Source of the DNA: Siniperca chuatsi
Lineage: Eukaryota > Chordata > Actinopteri > Centrarchiformes > Sinipercidae
DNA: 64,000 nt
NCBI RefSeq assembly: GCF_020085105.1
Contig: NC_058053.1
Coordinates: 12,768,388-12,832,387 of the forward strand
Reading direction: 5' to 3'
Shown here: piece after piece, positions 35,283 through 46,729 of the stretch
Position numbering within the stretch: the stretch's first letter is position 1
Layout: every line of letters starts with the position of its first letter
Position numbers and translations under genes: made by a program
The notes under the pieces: model-generated
What the model was told of the DNA's origin: nothing
Databases searched by the model: none
What the model saw: the letters and a program-made list of their open reading frames with translations, nothing else

Positions 35283-35960
35283 ACTCAAGGTTGTTTTAGA
35301 ATCCTTCTGAAATTGTAACACGACTGGTTACTATGGTTACTGGACGTAATGTTCAGGTTTCCTAAAACAGTACTCTGGTTTTACCTGGAAAAAACAATTT
35401 AGTTAGTTTCATAAAAACTAGTTTAATTCATAAACCCTAGCCCCAATTGATCCACCAGCAAGCAGCAAATAACCCCAAGAACTTTGTGGTGTAGCTTTTA
35501 TAACTCGACATTCACACAGCTAATTTAGCTACAGTGAGTTATCCTGATTTGTTATGCTATCCTGTCATTATTAAACTTAACAGGGGAAAAAAACAAGCTT
35601 AATCACTCTCATTCATATTGTCACAGCATGGTAGTAGTTAAAATTGAAATAGATAATTTATTGTAGGTAATCCAAGATAGACTGAACCAACTGACCATGA
35701 CACGTTGTTCTCTGGATTCAACAAAAGGCTTCTATGAACCCCGAAATGATGTTGCTTTGTGGAGTCTGTTTGATCCTGGTCTTAGTCGTGTAGCTTACAG
35801 CTGCTGCTTCGAGCCAAGACAGCCTATAAACTGCTGCTGTCAGCAGCATTAAAAATCCCCCCCCCCCCGTTTACAAGTACTGGCTAAAGAACATGTGATT
35901 ACTTTGCTTTTGACCCACTGCCTACATGTATGTAAAGCGTGTAAACGTCAGATATACGTC
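35283..35960. other. Intergenic spacer between convergent smarcal1 and nme8
   Basis: Unique sequence with a run of C at about 35859. No gene or repeat supported. Confidence 0.5.
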
Positions 35961-35966
35961 GTCTTG

Positions 35967-35972
35967 TTTATT
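35967..35972 (-). terminator. Candidate nme8 polyadenylation signal
   Basis: TTTATT on the plus strand gives AATAAA in the nme8 direction. No such signal was seen between here and 36387, so transcripts probably run to this point whichever last exon is used. Confidence 0.45.
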
Positions 35973-36060
35973 TCATGATTCATGGAGTGACAGATACTGT
36001 GTTTTTCCCCATAATGTTACAGAATAAGACTGCAATACAAGAGAAACTAAGTGTGCTGAT

Positions 36061-36131
36061 TCAGTTTGAGTGCTCTGGATCATCACTTCCTCTTCTCTGT
36101 GGACTGCAAGGATTCGAATTATGTGGGTCAC
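36061..36131 (-). CDS. nme8: Short nme8 last exon (candidate)
   Basis: The acceptor TTTACTTTACAG precedes 71 bases that complete the split codon and encode [20 protein letters not shown] plus three residues and a TGA. The polyadenylation signal lies about 90 bases further. The resulting protein is nearer the usual family length than the alternative. Confidence 0.45.
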
Positions 36132-39100
36132 CTGTAAAGTAAAGAGGAAAATTAGTTCCTGTCTTCTTAATGACAACAACAACCACTGATTAATGAATTA
36201 CCTATACAGTGTGATCCTGCAACCAATATTAGATAGTAATGTTGTTCAAATTCATCAGCCAAAAACATTTTGTCACCTAAACCTATTAATACTTAAACAA
36301 AATGGGATCATGAGAAGGTATTGCACATTTGAAGTGAAATTGTCCTCCATAGCCACAATGCAGCTGGTCAAGATTTATCTCACTCTCTAGACAAAGAAAC
36401 TGTAAGAGCAGTTTACATCTCCATTCCAGCTGGTGTTAGTGACATTATGAAGATCAATGGACTCAAGAAGAGATACTTCTTCTTGCTCATGGAAGCTATA
36501 TGAAGTGTCAGTACTAAGAGATTTATCTACTTGCTGGCTACTCTTAAATTCCCAGGACATAATGCAGTAATTGCTGTGTCCCATTTCAAGAGATGGATCC
36601 TCTGAAAGGTGCAGCCCACACAGAGGAGGTCTGGCCGAACCTGTGTCTCCTAACCAAATACAATTCCAGCCTGAAAAAAAGTAGTTGTTTTTTCGGGTGT
36701 TCCACATCAAAAGTGGAACATTTTAAAGCTTATCACCAGGAGGTTTCCCTCAAACAGCTGACAAAGTTTAAATATCAGTGGTTATGTTACCAAACACATG
36801 GATGAAAAAATGGTAAATAGTTGACCAGGTTAATGGTAAATATATCCATATAGTTAACATCTATTATTCTGTAATGTCCTGTGATCAACAACATGCCTGA
36901 GTTCATGCCTGGTTTCCATTATTTACAACTTGCAGAGGCTTTTTCATTGGTCTTATTAATATATATTAATATATATATTTAATATTGATATATTTGACTG
37001 TTTTGTACCTTACAGAACTGAAATGGTTATGTATGTCAGAAGTGTTTTGCTCTTTTGCTGAAAGCTGATCTTTATTTCAAGCTCAAGTTTACAGTATATC
37101 ATTTCAACCATGAAAAATATAGCTGAAAGAAATATAGTTTCTAGCAGGAATAGGGTATAAAACCAAACATAAAACAAAATTGTTATTTATATGAAACCAG
37201 ATGGTGTGACAGATGGAAATGACTGTCACACACATCATATGATTACCTAAAATGGTTGTGTCAGTTTCCCTATCACCGGTGAGCACTGCGTCTGAGCAGA
37301 TGTCACCGAAGATAAAACGGATCTTCTCCTCTGCATGCTGCTCATTGGAGGAGCCGTGGACCGAGTTGTGGAGGATGTTGGAGGCAAAGCGGGCCCTCAG
37401 AGAGTTTGGGGATGTTGCCTTAGCTTGTTCAGGATCTGTGGGGCCCATCATGGTTCTCCACTCCTCCACTGCATTTTCCTTGGTCAGGACGAGCATCACA
37501 CAGGGCCCGCTGAAACAAACAATGACTGGATGTTCATATAACAGAATTTTGTGTAATGCATTCAGAGGACAGCGCTATTGTAAAGATATCATGTTGGATT
37601 ACGTGATGGCTGATGTTACATGCTTTGCCAGCATGACCAGTGAATGCTGACATATGTGGCTGATGAACCTTACCCGCTTACTGTCAATGTATTCAACACC
37701 TTTGAAACACACATAGAGGAAAAGAGCGATGCACCTGCCAACTTTCTTATTATTCATGTTTATGGTAATTTTGACTAATACAATAAATTTAGCAACATAA
37801 TAACAAACATGACAAAATACCATTTCTACACTGAAATTAACCCGCAGAAGAGTCACAAGGGGACACTCTGATGTTACAATAAGCAGCCTTTGACTGCACC
37901 TTCCCAGTAAGCACTAATTTGGTGAATTGCACTTAAGTTAAAACTGGGCTGAATTTGGTTAAAATGTGCAAGTTTTTTTTAGATGTCAAGGTTAAATGTA
38001 GCAGTTGTTTCAACAGCATTTCAATCACTGTATTTCAACATGTAGCTAGGACCTGTTTTACATTGAAATGTTGTTGTTGGACATTCTAGACATCTAAAAA
38101 AAAAAATCACTTTTCAACTTAAAGTAGCCCAATTTTAACCTAAACATCCTAAGTAAAACATCATAAGTATTGATCTGCAAATCACCAAATCAGTTCTTTC
38201 TGGGTGATGATTTATATTTAAATAAATATTTAATAACATATATTTAACAACTTGTCCCAAATATCTTGTTTTTTCTGACCATCAGTGGTTTATGTTCTAA
38301 CCTTGCTGCAGCGATTTACAGGCGTACTCCAGTACCCAGTGACATCACTGTTGGGTGTGTCGCTACAGGTGCAACAGAGCACACGTCTGACCACAACAGG
38401 TGAAACAGACTTGAAACTTTCAACCAGGGAGGGCAGCAAAACACTGCTTTTCAGCCTGGTGTTAAGTCACTCTTTAAATACATTGTAAGAGATTAAGTGT
38501 TACCTTAGCTATAAAAACAAGCTTTCTACAAAACATTCTATAATTGTTAGAATATAAAACTACAATTAAGGCTTAACCTGAGCTGATCTTGAGGGCTAGT
38601 GACAGTAAAGGTAGTTTCTCAGGCTGAAGTGCTCAGCTGCAGCCATCTCCCTGCCCATTGTGTCCGAGCAGTTGTGTAACAACCACGTGAAGGGACTAAT
38701 CGGAGCGGAAGATAACTCTAAAATCTAGATGTGCGGTGGAACAAAGAATGAAATTGAGATGGACTTCCTACCCACTTGCCTGAGGCTGCCTTGATTCTAA
38801 GCTGCTAAGATTACTATTAAAAGTGCTGTTAAATCTTGCAGTGGCAGCAGGAATTAGGGCAGGTTGGCTGTGGTTACTTTGCCCTTCTCCTGTGGCTGTG
38901 TCCAGGGATAGACTAACCGACACATGAATTCCACCAGCTGGCTGAAGAAAGGCTTCTCTCTGTGCTCTTTGTAAAACTCCTCAGCCATCTCCCTCGACAG
39001 CACCGCCTCTTTCAGCTGCGTTACAGAGAAACCGCTGCCACGGATCTCCTCCAAAATCTTCTCTGTTAGAGTGAATAGATAATACATTATAAAGATGATA

Positions 39101-42100
39101 TTATTTATGCAAACACAAGTAAATGACATTTTCATATTGTTCTAAATGAGCAGAAATGACCTCTGTGTTCCTCCATGGCATCAGGTTTGATCACTGCCAG
39201 TGTTTGCTGTTTAGGGAAGAAGAAGTTGATCTCTCGTTCTGCCTCTTCATGGCTTGCACTGCCATGCAGCTGGTTGATGGGCTCATTCTCCACAGCAAAC
39301 TGGGCCCTTAGACTGAGCGATGAGGGATACAGAAGTCAGCATTACAGGTGTGATTAGACTGTTAGGTGCCATCTATATCTAATAGCTAATATTTGGAATT
39401 ATTTTTGGATGAAGTGAAATGTATTGTGCCTTTCTTCACTTTGGCTCATCCTGCCTTGTCTGCTTCTACTTCAGCTAGTGATTTTCACATTTTTAAGATT
39501 GCCTTTTAAGAAACCCCAGAAACTGGAGTCAACATGGAGCATTGCAGGTAGACTACAATATAACTTTGTCTCTAAAATTCATCTTTGTCTTGTGACTGCA
39601 AAAGAAACTGTTATCTAGTATATTTCTTCCTGTTTGATTGTAGAATGTAAGTGCAAAATGGTAAGCCTTTCCTCTCTGTGATCACACGTGTGTATAATGA
39701 CCTGCAAACCTGACAAGGTTAAAATGAGAGGTCAAGAGAGAAATACGGAGTTCTTTCTTACAAGCTACCACAGTGACTTATCTGGACTCATTTAAGCGTG
39801 TAAATGAATAGAACCACACATCACTCACCATTCAGGACTCTCCTCTCTGGCTGTATTAACATCAGAAGGACCAAGGATGTTCTTCCAACGATGGACAGCC
39901 CCCGTTCTGGCTAGAGCCAAAGCTAGCACTGGCCCACTATAAATATACACATGTTGAATGCACCTCTGCAGTAACATACTACTCTTTAGATTTTTTTTTA
40001 GAACATGTGTAAGTCACCTGGTCATGCTTTGGAGCAGTGCAGGAAAGTAGTCCTCCTCAACATGTTGGAAGTAAAACTGTCTGACCTGCTCCTCCGTCAA
40101 CATCACCTCTCTTTGGAGAGCCACGGTGAAGCCTGACTTGTGGATTTGAGCCAAGATCTTCTCTGCAGAACCATAGATATAAAATATACATTCAAATGCC
40201 TGTTTATTAGGTAGACCTAGCTAAAGCAGTGTAATACAACAGTCCTGCAATAATTTTTACCTTCATGAAGGTTATAATATATTATATATAATATGTATAA
40301 TAATTATACAGAGAGGTGTTTCTGTTATTTAGTTTACCCTCAGTGAGATAAATGGGGTGGATAAAATAATAGAAACACCTGTCAGTACAGCGCAATATGA
40401 TTCTACAACACTACAAACTGCATCCTCCAAAATGATCATACAGTTGATTCAATACCTCTCTATACAGTTTCAACAAAAATGTCACCTCCATGAAGGTGGG
40501 ATGAATTGCAGTGCTTATTTATTGCATTGTATTAAACTGCATTAGTTTTAGCTAGGTTCAATTCAATTCAATTATATTTATATAGCGCCAATTCATAAGA
40601 GACGTTATCTCATTGCACTTCCTACAGAGCAGGTCTAGACCGTACTCTTTATAGTATTATTTACAGACACCCAACAAATCCCACCATGAGCAAGCACTTG
40701 GCGACAGTGGCAAGGAAAGGTGTACCTAATAAACTGGCAACTGAGTGTATAGACAGTTTTAATATAGACAGTTGGTATATTCTAGTTTGAAGGTGTGATC
40801 TTTATTCTGCAGTGAACTGCACCTGTGTCGTTCAACCTTTGCTGCCTGAACCACCTTTGTGTGTGTATCTGTGCTCGCACGCGTGTGTGTTCTTAGGCTT
40901 GTGTATTTGGCACGGGCCCACCTCTGCTTTTTCTGGCAGCGTCAGGCCGGATAAGAGCCAGTGTCCTCTCCACACGTTCTTCCTCCCCATCCTGCTCCGT
41001 TACTGAGGCCATTTTAAAGTTGGGGAAGAAGAAGGCGAGCTCCCTGCTGGCCTGGTCGATGTCCTCACTACCGTGCACTGCGTTGAACAGTGTCTGTGTG
41101 CCGTATTGTGCCCGCAAGCTGCAGGAAGCCAGGGGGGAGAAAGGAGAGAAGAGCAGATGGTTGCTCGGCTGGTGCTAAACCAGAGAGAAGCATAATGTTT
41201 GGGTGTGTCTGACAGAGCAGGCGAGAATCTGCTGTTCATTCGCTTTCCCAGACTTTAGCCTGAGATTGTTTCACGCTGTTGCAATCAACGGTGCATGAAT
41301 AAATGTCTATGCTATAAACAAATGTTCTTCTTTACAAGGACACTGGAATGATCAATTCATCATACCGTATCTTACAGTTTTAATGCCATTGTTGATGTTC
41401 TCTCAACTCTTTCTGAACGTTGCATATGTATAATTTCCAGTAACTAACCTTTCTGGCTTTTCTTTCCTGGCTTCCTCTATGTCTGCTGGGCCAATGAATT
41501 CACGCCATGCTGGTACAACGTTGGCTGAGCCCTCAACCTGAGAAAGTACCAGAATATGGCACGGACCACTGGACATAAATTGCACCAAGTCCTCAAAGCA
41601 AGCCTATAAACCACCGTCACATACACACAGTCACATACAGAGACAAGAGCATACACATATGTTAATGAACACATAAAACCAGAAAGAAGTCTTTTTACGT
41701 CAGTCCACGTTTCATTTGAGGGGGTTCTGTGTTTTAACAAGCAAAGTTATCAGATAACTCAGTAAACCTGCTTCTTGAATCAAGGAGAAGAGAGAAGAAA
41801 ATTAGAATGAATTCATTTTTTAAAGGCAGATACAATAAATACAGTACTATATTATTTCAACCCTTCACCAGGTAAAGCAATAATGCATTATTGCTTTACC
41901 TGGCCACCTTTTCTCACACATTTTGTATTTATGAATCTCTAATCATTTAGTCTCATCACAAACAGCGCAATAAGCAAAAAAAAAAAAAAAAAGCTGCTTG
42001 CACAGCAGATCTATTTTGAGCCCTGTGCAGAAATGCAGATGGAAGTGTGATGTATTGCAAACTAATTGGAATGATTTTTGCACTGGTCGTGACTGCTCTC

Positions 42101-44917
42101 CCATTAGGATGTTGACTCAGAATTTAAATTGCCTGGACTAACCTCACAAACATACACTGAACCGATCAGCAGTTTGACAACTATGCCAATCTCTGCAATG
42201 AGTCTGTGTGATATGTGTGCTATTGCTATTATTCTGTTCTCACCATACCTCTGCTGCCTTGTGCTGATAAAAATCTCGAGCCTCAACCTCAGTCAGCGTG
42301 CGTTCCTCATGGGCCAGGATCTCAAACCCAACATCTTGAATCTAGCCAGGAGAGTAATGTCAGGAAAATGAACTAATGTCAGCAGGAAGGCTTGAGACAA
42401 TCTTGTCTTCTCAGAATGTGAGCAGTGTTAGTATCTGTGTACCTTCATAATGATCTCATTTGCTTTGCCGTGAGCAACAGCATCTGGTTTGATGATGGCA
42501 ACTGTGTAGGATTTACTGGCAGGAACTACAGGAGAAAAGGGCAACTTGAGTGTTGATCAGTAATGGAGATAAAATGGTAAATTGAATCATGATGACGGTG
42601 GTAAACAACAATGATAATCACAGTAACAACAGTACCAATAATTGTGCCAGTGACAGTTTATAAAATGACCACTAATATGATTGTATTGTTTCCACAGTAC
42701 CAATTATGCTATCTTCATTTTCTGACTGCTGAGGTGTCTCCTCGTCTTCTTTCTTCTCATCATCCACCAGACCATCATCTTTAATCTGAAAGACACAACA
42801 AAACCAAATAAAAACACAGAATCCCTAAACATATGTGTTTATAAACACTTGCATACATACTTTCTTGTATGAATGAACTACGGCTGCAACTACTGATTAT
42901 TTTAATGTCGATATCTGCCGGTTAGTTTCTTGAGGAATCTATAATTGTTTGGTCTATAAAATGTCAGAAAACACTGAAAAATCACCCAAGGTGATTTCTA
43001 CAAATTGTTTGTTTTGTCTGGCCAACAGTCCAAAATCCAAAGATATTCTGTTTACTGTCACTTAAGACAAAGAAAAGCAGTAAATTCTCACATTTGAGAA
43101 GCTGGAACCAGAGAATGTTTGGCATTTTTCCTTGAAAAATTATTTAAATATGGAGTTCCTTCATTGATTATATCAGTAAGCAAATGGACTCGGCTGCAAC
43201 TTAGTGTACGCTGAGTTATGTGCCCCTCTGAGTGTGGCTGTCTGTACAGTTTATTTTAACTACTTAAGTTACCTTTTTTAAATCATCTTCAATACACCCT
43301 CAGACTGTGACAGCGTATGGAAAATTTCAGCCTGTGCCTGAGATACAACAAATCTTGGCATGCATGGGCAACTATTCGTTACTCCAGAAACCTTTTCTTT
43401 GTTTATTCTGATTGTATGTGGCGGGTGTATCAGGGTGGTCAAAATAGTTGCTGATTAATTTTCTGTCGATTGATTACTTGACTAATATGCCTATTTCACA
43501 GAAGACATTTTGACATGTCAGAGTAGGAAAAGCACAGGTGTAAATAAAACAGCTCCTTCAGTTTCAGGGTCCTGGTATTGTGGATGCTGGCTTACTGTCA
43601 CACTGCCACGGCTTACTGGGGCACTTGTTATTAGTAACAGCTGTGCTTTTTGTACTATGACAAGTGAAAATGTCAGCTGTGAAAAAGGCCTACAGTTTCA
43701 GCTGTAGAAATGTGTGAATGGATAACTGTACTGTGTAACTGTGTATGTGAATGTGTGTGTATCTTACGGCTCACCACTTTGCGTTCACCACCTTGCTCCA
43801 GGACAAATTTCTCCTTGGCCAGTTCCTCTACAATCATCCTCTGAAGGAGAGGAGCGTTGGCCCCTCGCAGCACAGCCACCAGCTCCCCACCCTGTTCATT
43901 CAACACAAAGACCTTTTTATGTTTTTCATTAAGTTGAACTTAACAAGCAGTGACATACAGAGATGCTTTGACTACAGCAGGTGCAGGATAAAAAGGGAAA
44001 AGAACTATAGAAATAAACAGATACATCTAGAAATAACCAGAGAATGAAAATATTAAGACAGAAATTGTATACAAATGACAAAAAGGCAAAACACAGAGCT
44101 GATAGCTCATATATGCTGAACACACACACTTACTGTACAAGCATGCATACACACACAGTATATACACACACACTCACCCCATAGAGGAGGAAGGTGGGCT
44201 CACATTTCCCTCGATATTTCTCCAGAGCATCAATGCTGTCTGCCTCTGCCTGCACCAAACACACACACACAAACACACACATATACTTTAGGGCTGCTCC
44301 CTCACAACTTTTGGTTTCAATTGAAATTCTTCACATTTTAAATTCACTCAGGGCTTACTGTGGCAAAATGTAATAGGTCATCACCCAGTTCGTTCTTTAT
44401 TTTTCGTAGGAGACTAACCACAGCTCGACAGGGACCACACCACTGTTGGTACACATCTACAACTAGAAGAGAGAGAGAGAGGAAGAATGGTAGATTGGTG
44501 CAAGCATTCAATCTGCAGTTATCCCAATGAACACAGTGGGGCAGCAGCATACAATACATTACAAGGACAATGTCAGAGCTCATTCATACAGACTGTTTTT
44601 TAAAGTTACAACTGTACAGCAGTATTGAACAGATGCTTAGTGTTGCGATGCTAGGTATTCACTTTTAACGGAACATAACTAACTTTTTTACTTCTGAAGT
44701 TCTTACCTGTTAAACCTTTGGTTGCACGCATCTCCTCCCACTGCTCTTGGTTTGTGACAGACGTCTGGTGAAAAACAAAACAAAACACGAATTAATATCA
44801 GGGCTTCATAAAGGTAGTTTAAAACATAGAGGCAGGAGAAGACGTATGTCAACAGTACAGAAGCCATGTTGTGTTTTGTCCAACCTGCAGACTTGCCTCT
44901 TTCTTCTTGCCTGCCAT
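36061..44917 (-). CDS. nme8: NME8/TXNDC3: thioredoxin plus three NDK domains, axonemal
   Basis: Fifteen exons join in phase: 44917-44885, 44764-44707, 44462-44359, 44249-44178, 43891-43775, 42785-42701, 42525-42443, 42341-42249, 41603-41449, 41118-40922, 40162-40018, 39936-39829, 39312-39161, 39062-38918, 37509-37247. A last exon follows, either 36131-36061 (626 aa in total) or 36670-36387 (697 aa); human has 588. The family acts in motile cilia and sperm tails, and human NME8 is linked to primary ciliary dyskinesia. The thioredoxin domain has WCGPC at 38-42. An acidic linker (about 129-157) follows. The NDK domains start at [18 protein letters not shown] and LAVIKPDAM and contain NAVHGSE (His282), NQLHGSA (His433) and NSVHGSS (His567). 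NME9 is less likely because it has one NDK domain. Confidence 0.92.
36387..36670 (-). CDS. nme8: Alternative nme8 last exon (candidate)
   Basis: A strong acceptor (CTTTTTTTCAG) precedes 94 codons and a TAG, in the phase left by the exon ending at 37247. The translation starts [18 protein letters not shown] and includes [20 protein letters not shown]. No domain is recognisable. Near its end, a possible phase-0 donor (GAT followed by GTAAAC) could link to the acceptor at 36131, giving an open frame to 35973. Confidence 0.4.
37903..38204. repeat. Foldback MITE in nme8 intron 14
   Basis: The two halves are imperfect inverted copies. The left end CCCAGTAAGCACTAATTTGG pairs with the right end CCAAATCAGTTCTTTCTGGG. 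Inner arms AACTGGGCTGAATTTGGTTA and TTTTTTTTAGATGTC pair with GTAGCCCAATTTTAACC and GACATCTAAAAAAAA. Such 300-bp hairpin elements are usual for short DNA transposons. Confidence 0.7.
40551..40728. repeat. LINE-tail-like dispersed repeat in nme8 intron 10
   Basis: TTCAATTCAATTCAATTATATTTATATAGCGCCAATTCATAA and AGCAGGTCTAGACCGTACTC with GAGCAAGCACTTGGCGACAG are phrases of a very common fish repeat, probably the 3' part of a LINE or a derived short element. Confidence 0.6.
42880..43488 (+). repeat. MITE family B, interrupted copy in nme8 intron 5
   Basis: It begins CGGCTGCAACTACTGATTATTTTAA, passes through TTTGGTCTATAAAATGTCAG and AGAAGCTGGAACCAGAGAA, and its other end is recognisable at about 43437-43488 (AAAATAGTTGCTGATTAATT). 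About 270 bases between 43160 and 43435 do not belong to the family and may be a later insertion. Confidence 0.6.
43497..43681. repeat. 185-bp inverted-repeat MITE in nme8 intron 5
   Basis: The left arm CACAGAAGACATTTTGACAT with AGGAAAAGCACAG pairs with the right arm CTGTGCTTTTTGTACTATGA and GAAAATGTCAGCTGTG. It sits directly beside the family B copy. A diverged relative may be present at 29309. Confidence 0.65.
44178..44917 (-). CDS. nme8: nme8 exons 1-4: start and thioredoxin domain
   Basis: Exon 1 encodes only [11 protein letters not shown], close to the mammalian MASKKREVQLQ. Exon 2 gives the first helix (TNQEQWEEM). Exon 3 gives [20 protein letters not shown] with the redox CGPC pair. 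Exon 4 ends CEPTFLLYG with the cis-proline loop. Both cysteines are kept, so disulphide chemistry is possible. Confidence 0.92.
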
Positions 44918-45082
44918 TTGATTAGCACGTTAAATTAAATGTATAAATCTAAAAGGGCTATCAAGCGCCAAGCGATATTTTAAAAACAAGTGTAATTAGC
45001 GACCTGAAATGCTAATATGCCGAGTTGCTAACATGTCACGTCTTCGAACCCAGATGCTGCTTGCGCTTGTTTTGCCCCTTAA

Positions 45083-45095
45083 GTTGCTAAGCAAC
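45083..45095. promoter_or_regulatory. X-box (RFX site) upstream of nme8
   Basis: GTTGCTAAGCAAC is a perfect palindrome and fits the RFX consensus of two GTTRCY/RGYAAC half sites with one spacer base. It lies 166 bases before the nme8 start codon. A further half-site-like GTTGCTAAC is at about 45026. RFX factors drive ciliary genes, which suits nme8. Confidence 0.7.
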
Positions 45096-45267
45096 GGCGC
45101 CTTCCGCCTTTTGACTGAAGTTAGTCCTACTTCTTAAACTAAATAAACTATTTAAAAAACTCATTGGATCAGCTGGAAAATGCATCACAAAGCTGAAAAC
45201 AGGGCCGTTTTTCTGAGCTCATGAAAAGTTGACTTTTAGAGATAGGTGGTTCTCACAGGGCAGCGAC

Positions 45268-45642
45268 ACTACAAACATATAATGATCTTATAGAATATGA
45301 TGCATTGCTGTGGATTAAACTACCCATAAGTATATACAGTAGTTCAAAAGAGCTCAACCTTAAACATCTACAGCAGTAAAATGCAACATACACATGAATG
45401 CAGCAGTAATATTATTCCAGAAACATCACACGAAATAGTAAAACACTGACAGAGACCTTTTTCTGCACAATAAGTACTTTTACTTTTCACACTTTAAGTA
45501 AATGCTGCTGATAATACTTACATACTTTTATGTAAGTAAGGTTTTGAATGCAGGCCTTTTTCTTGTAGTGGAGTATTTTCACAATGTGTTATTAGTACTT
45601 TTACTTAAATAAAGGATCTGAATACTTCGTCCGCTGCCACTG
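45268..45642 (-). repeat. MITE family A, third copy
   Basis: Minus-strand copy whose head (CAGTGGCAGCGGACGAAGTA on the minus strand) is at 45642. Internal phrases AATAAGTACTTTTACTTTTC and GGTTTTGAATGCAGG are typical. The far end is truncated. Confidence 0.7.
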
Positions 45643-45734
45643 CTTAGAGGCTTCAAACTGTAAATTATCCAAAGATAATGCTATCAAGTCTGCGCAGTGT
45701 TATTAGTAGCCTACTTTATTTAAGAACAGTTTTA

Positions 45735-46145
45735 AGGTAGGCATTACTTACTATACTTGAGTATTTCCATTTTACTGTATACTACTTCACTACATATCAG
45801 AGGGATGTACTGCACTTTTAACTCCACTGTTTATGTAACAGCTATAGTTACTTTTCAAATTAAGATTTTACAAACAAAACATATAATCAGTTTACAAAAC
45901 ATAGTGCATTGTTATAGATTAAACTACCCAACAGCTCCACCTCAACCAACTACAACATTTAAGTACCTTACATGTTAATGAATCAATAACAATGATCCAA
46001 TAATATAATAATATAGGACTGACAGGGTCATTCTGCATAATGAATACTTGATACTTTAAGTACATTGTGTTGCTAATACTTCTTTACTTAAGAAACATTT
46101 TAAATGCAGGATGTAATTGTATTGAGTATTTTAAGTAAATAGTAC
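45735..46145 (-). repeat. MITE family A, fourth copy
   Basis: Same orientation as the previous copy and less than 100 bases away. It contains the family tail (ACTTGAGTATTTCCATTTTA, ACAGCTATAGTTACTTTTCA) and the middle, but lacks a clear CAGTGG head. Confidence 0.68.
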
Positions 46146-46367
46146 ATGTTTCTGTATAACATTAGATATCCAAGAATGATTAAGGGACAATCAAAGTTAA
46201 AGTTCATAAAGAAACATCTTTAGTTATTATTTATGTATAGTTTAACACTAAATACAGGGGCCAGCCAACATAAGCAGACAACCCACAAATGTCATCACAT
46301 TTGTACTCAAATGTTGCTAAATCCTGATTGTTGCATGGAAGTTCGAGGAATCCCCTTTTTCCCATTA

Positions 46368-46726
46368 GAGCTGCACCTAGTCGATTAATTGATTAGTTGA
46401 TTGGGAAAAAAAATAATTGCCAACCATTTTGATAATAATTTTTCAAGCAAAAAAACATTTGCTGGTAACAGCTTCTCCAATATGACAATTTTCTGCTTTT
46501 CTTTGTCTCCTACAATAGTAAACTGAATATCTTTGGGTTTTGGACTATTGGTCGGACAAAACAAGACATTTGAAGACGTCACCTTGGACTGGGAAATGAT
46601 CATGATCATGATTTTTCACAATGTTTTGACACTTTGTAGATTAAATGATCTTGATTAATTGAGATAATAATCAGCAGATTAATTGATAATGAAAATAATC
46701 GTTAGATAAAACCTGGTTGCAACCCT
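46368..46726 (-). repeat. MITE family B, full-length-looking copy
   Basis: It runs from AGAGCTGCACCTAGTCGATT to AATCGTTAGATAAAACCTGG and TTGCAACCCT, the inverted ends of family B. It includes TATCTTTGGGTTTTGGACTA. Confidence 0.72.
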
Positions 46727-46729
46727 ATA

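Noticed and set aside
37104..37246. Read-through coding extension of the third NDK exon
   Set aside because: A good GTAATC donor follows 37247, and the extension becomes hydrophobic and unlike the family; intron retention is more likely.
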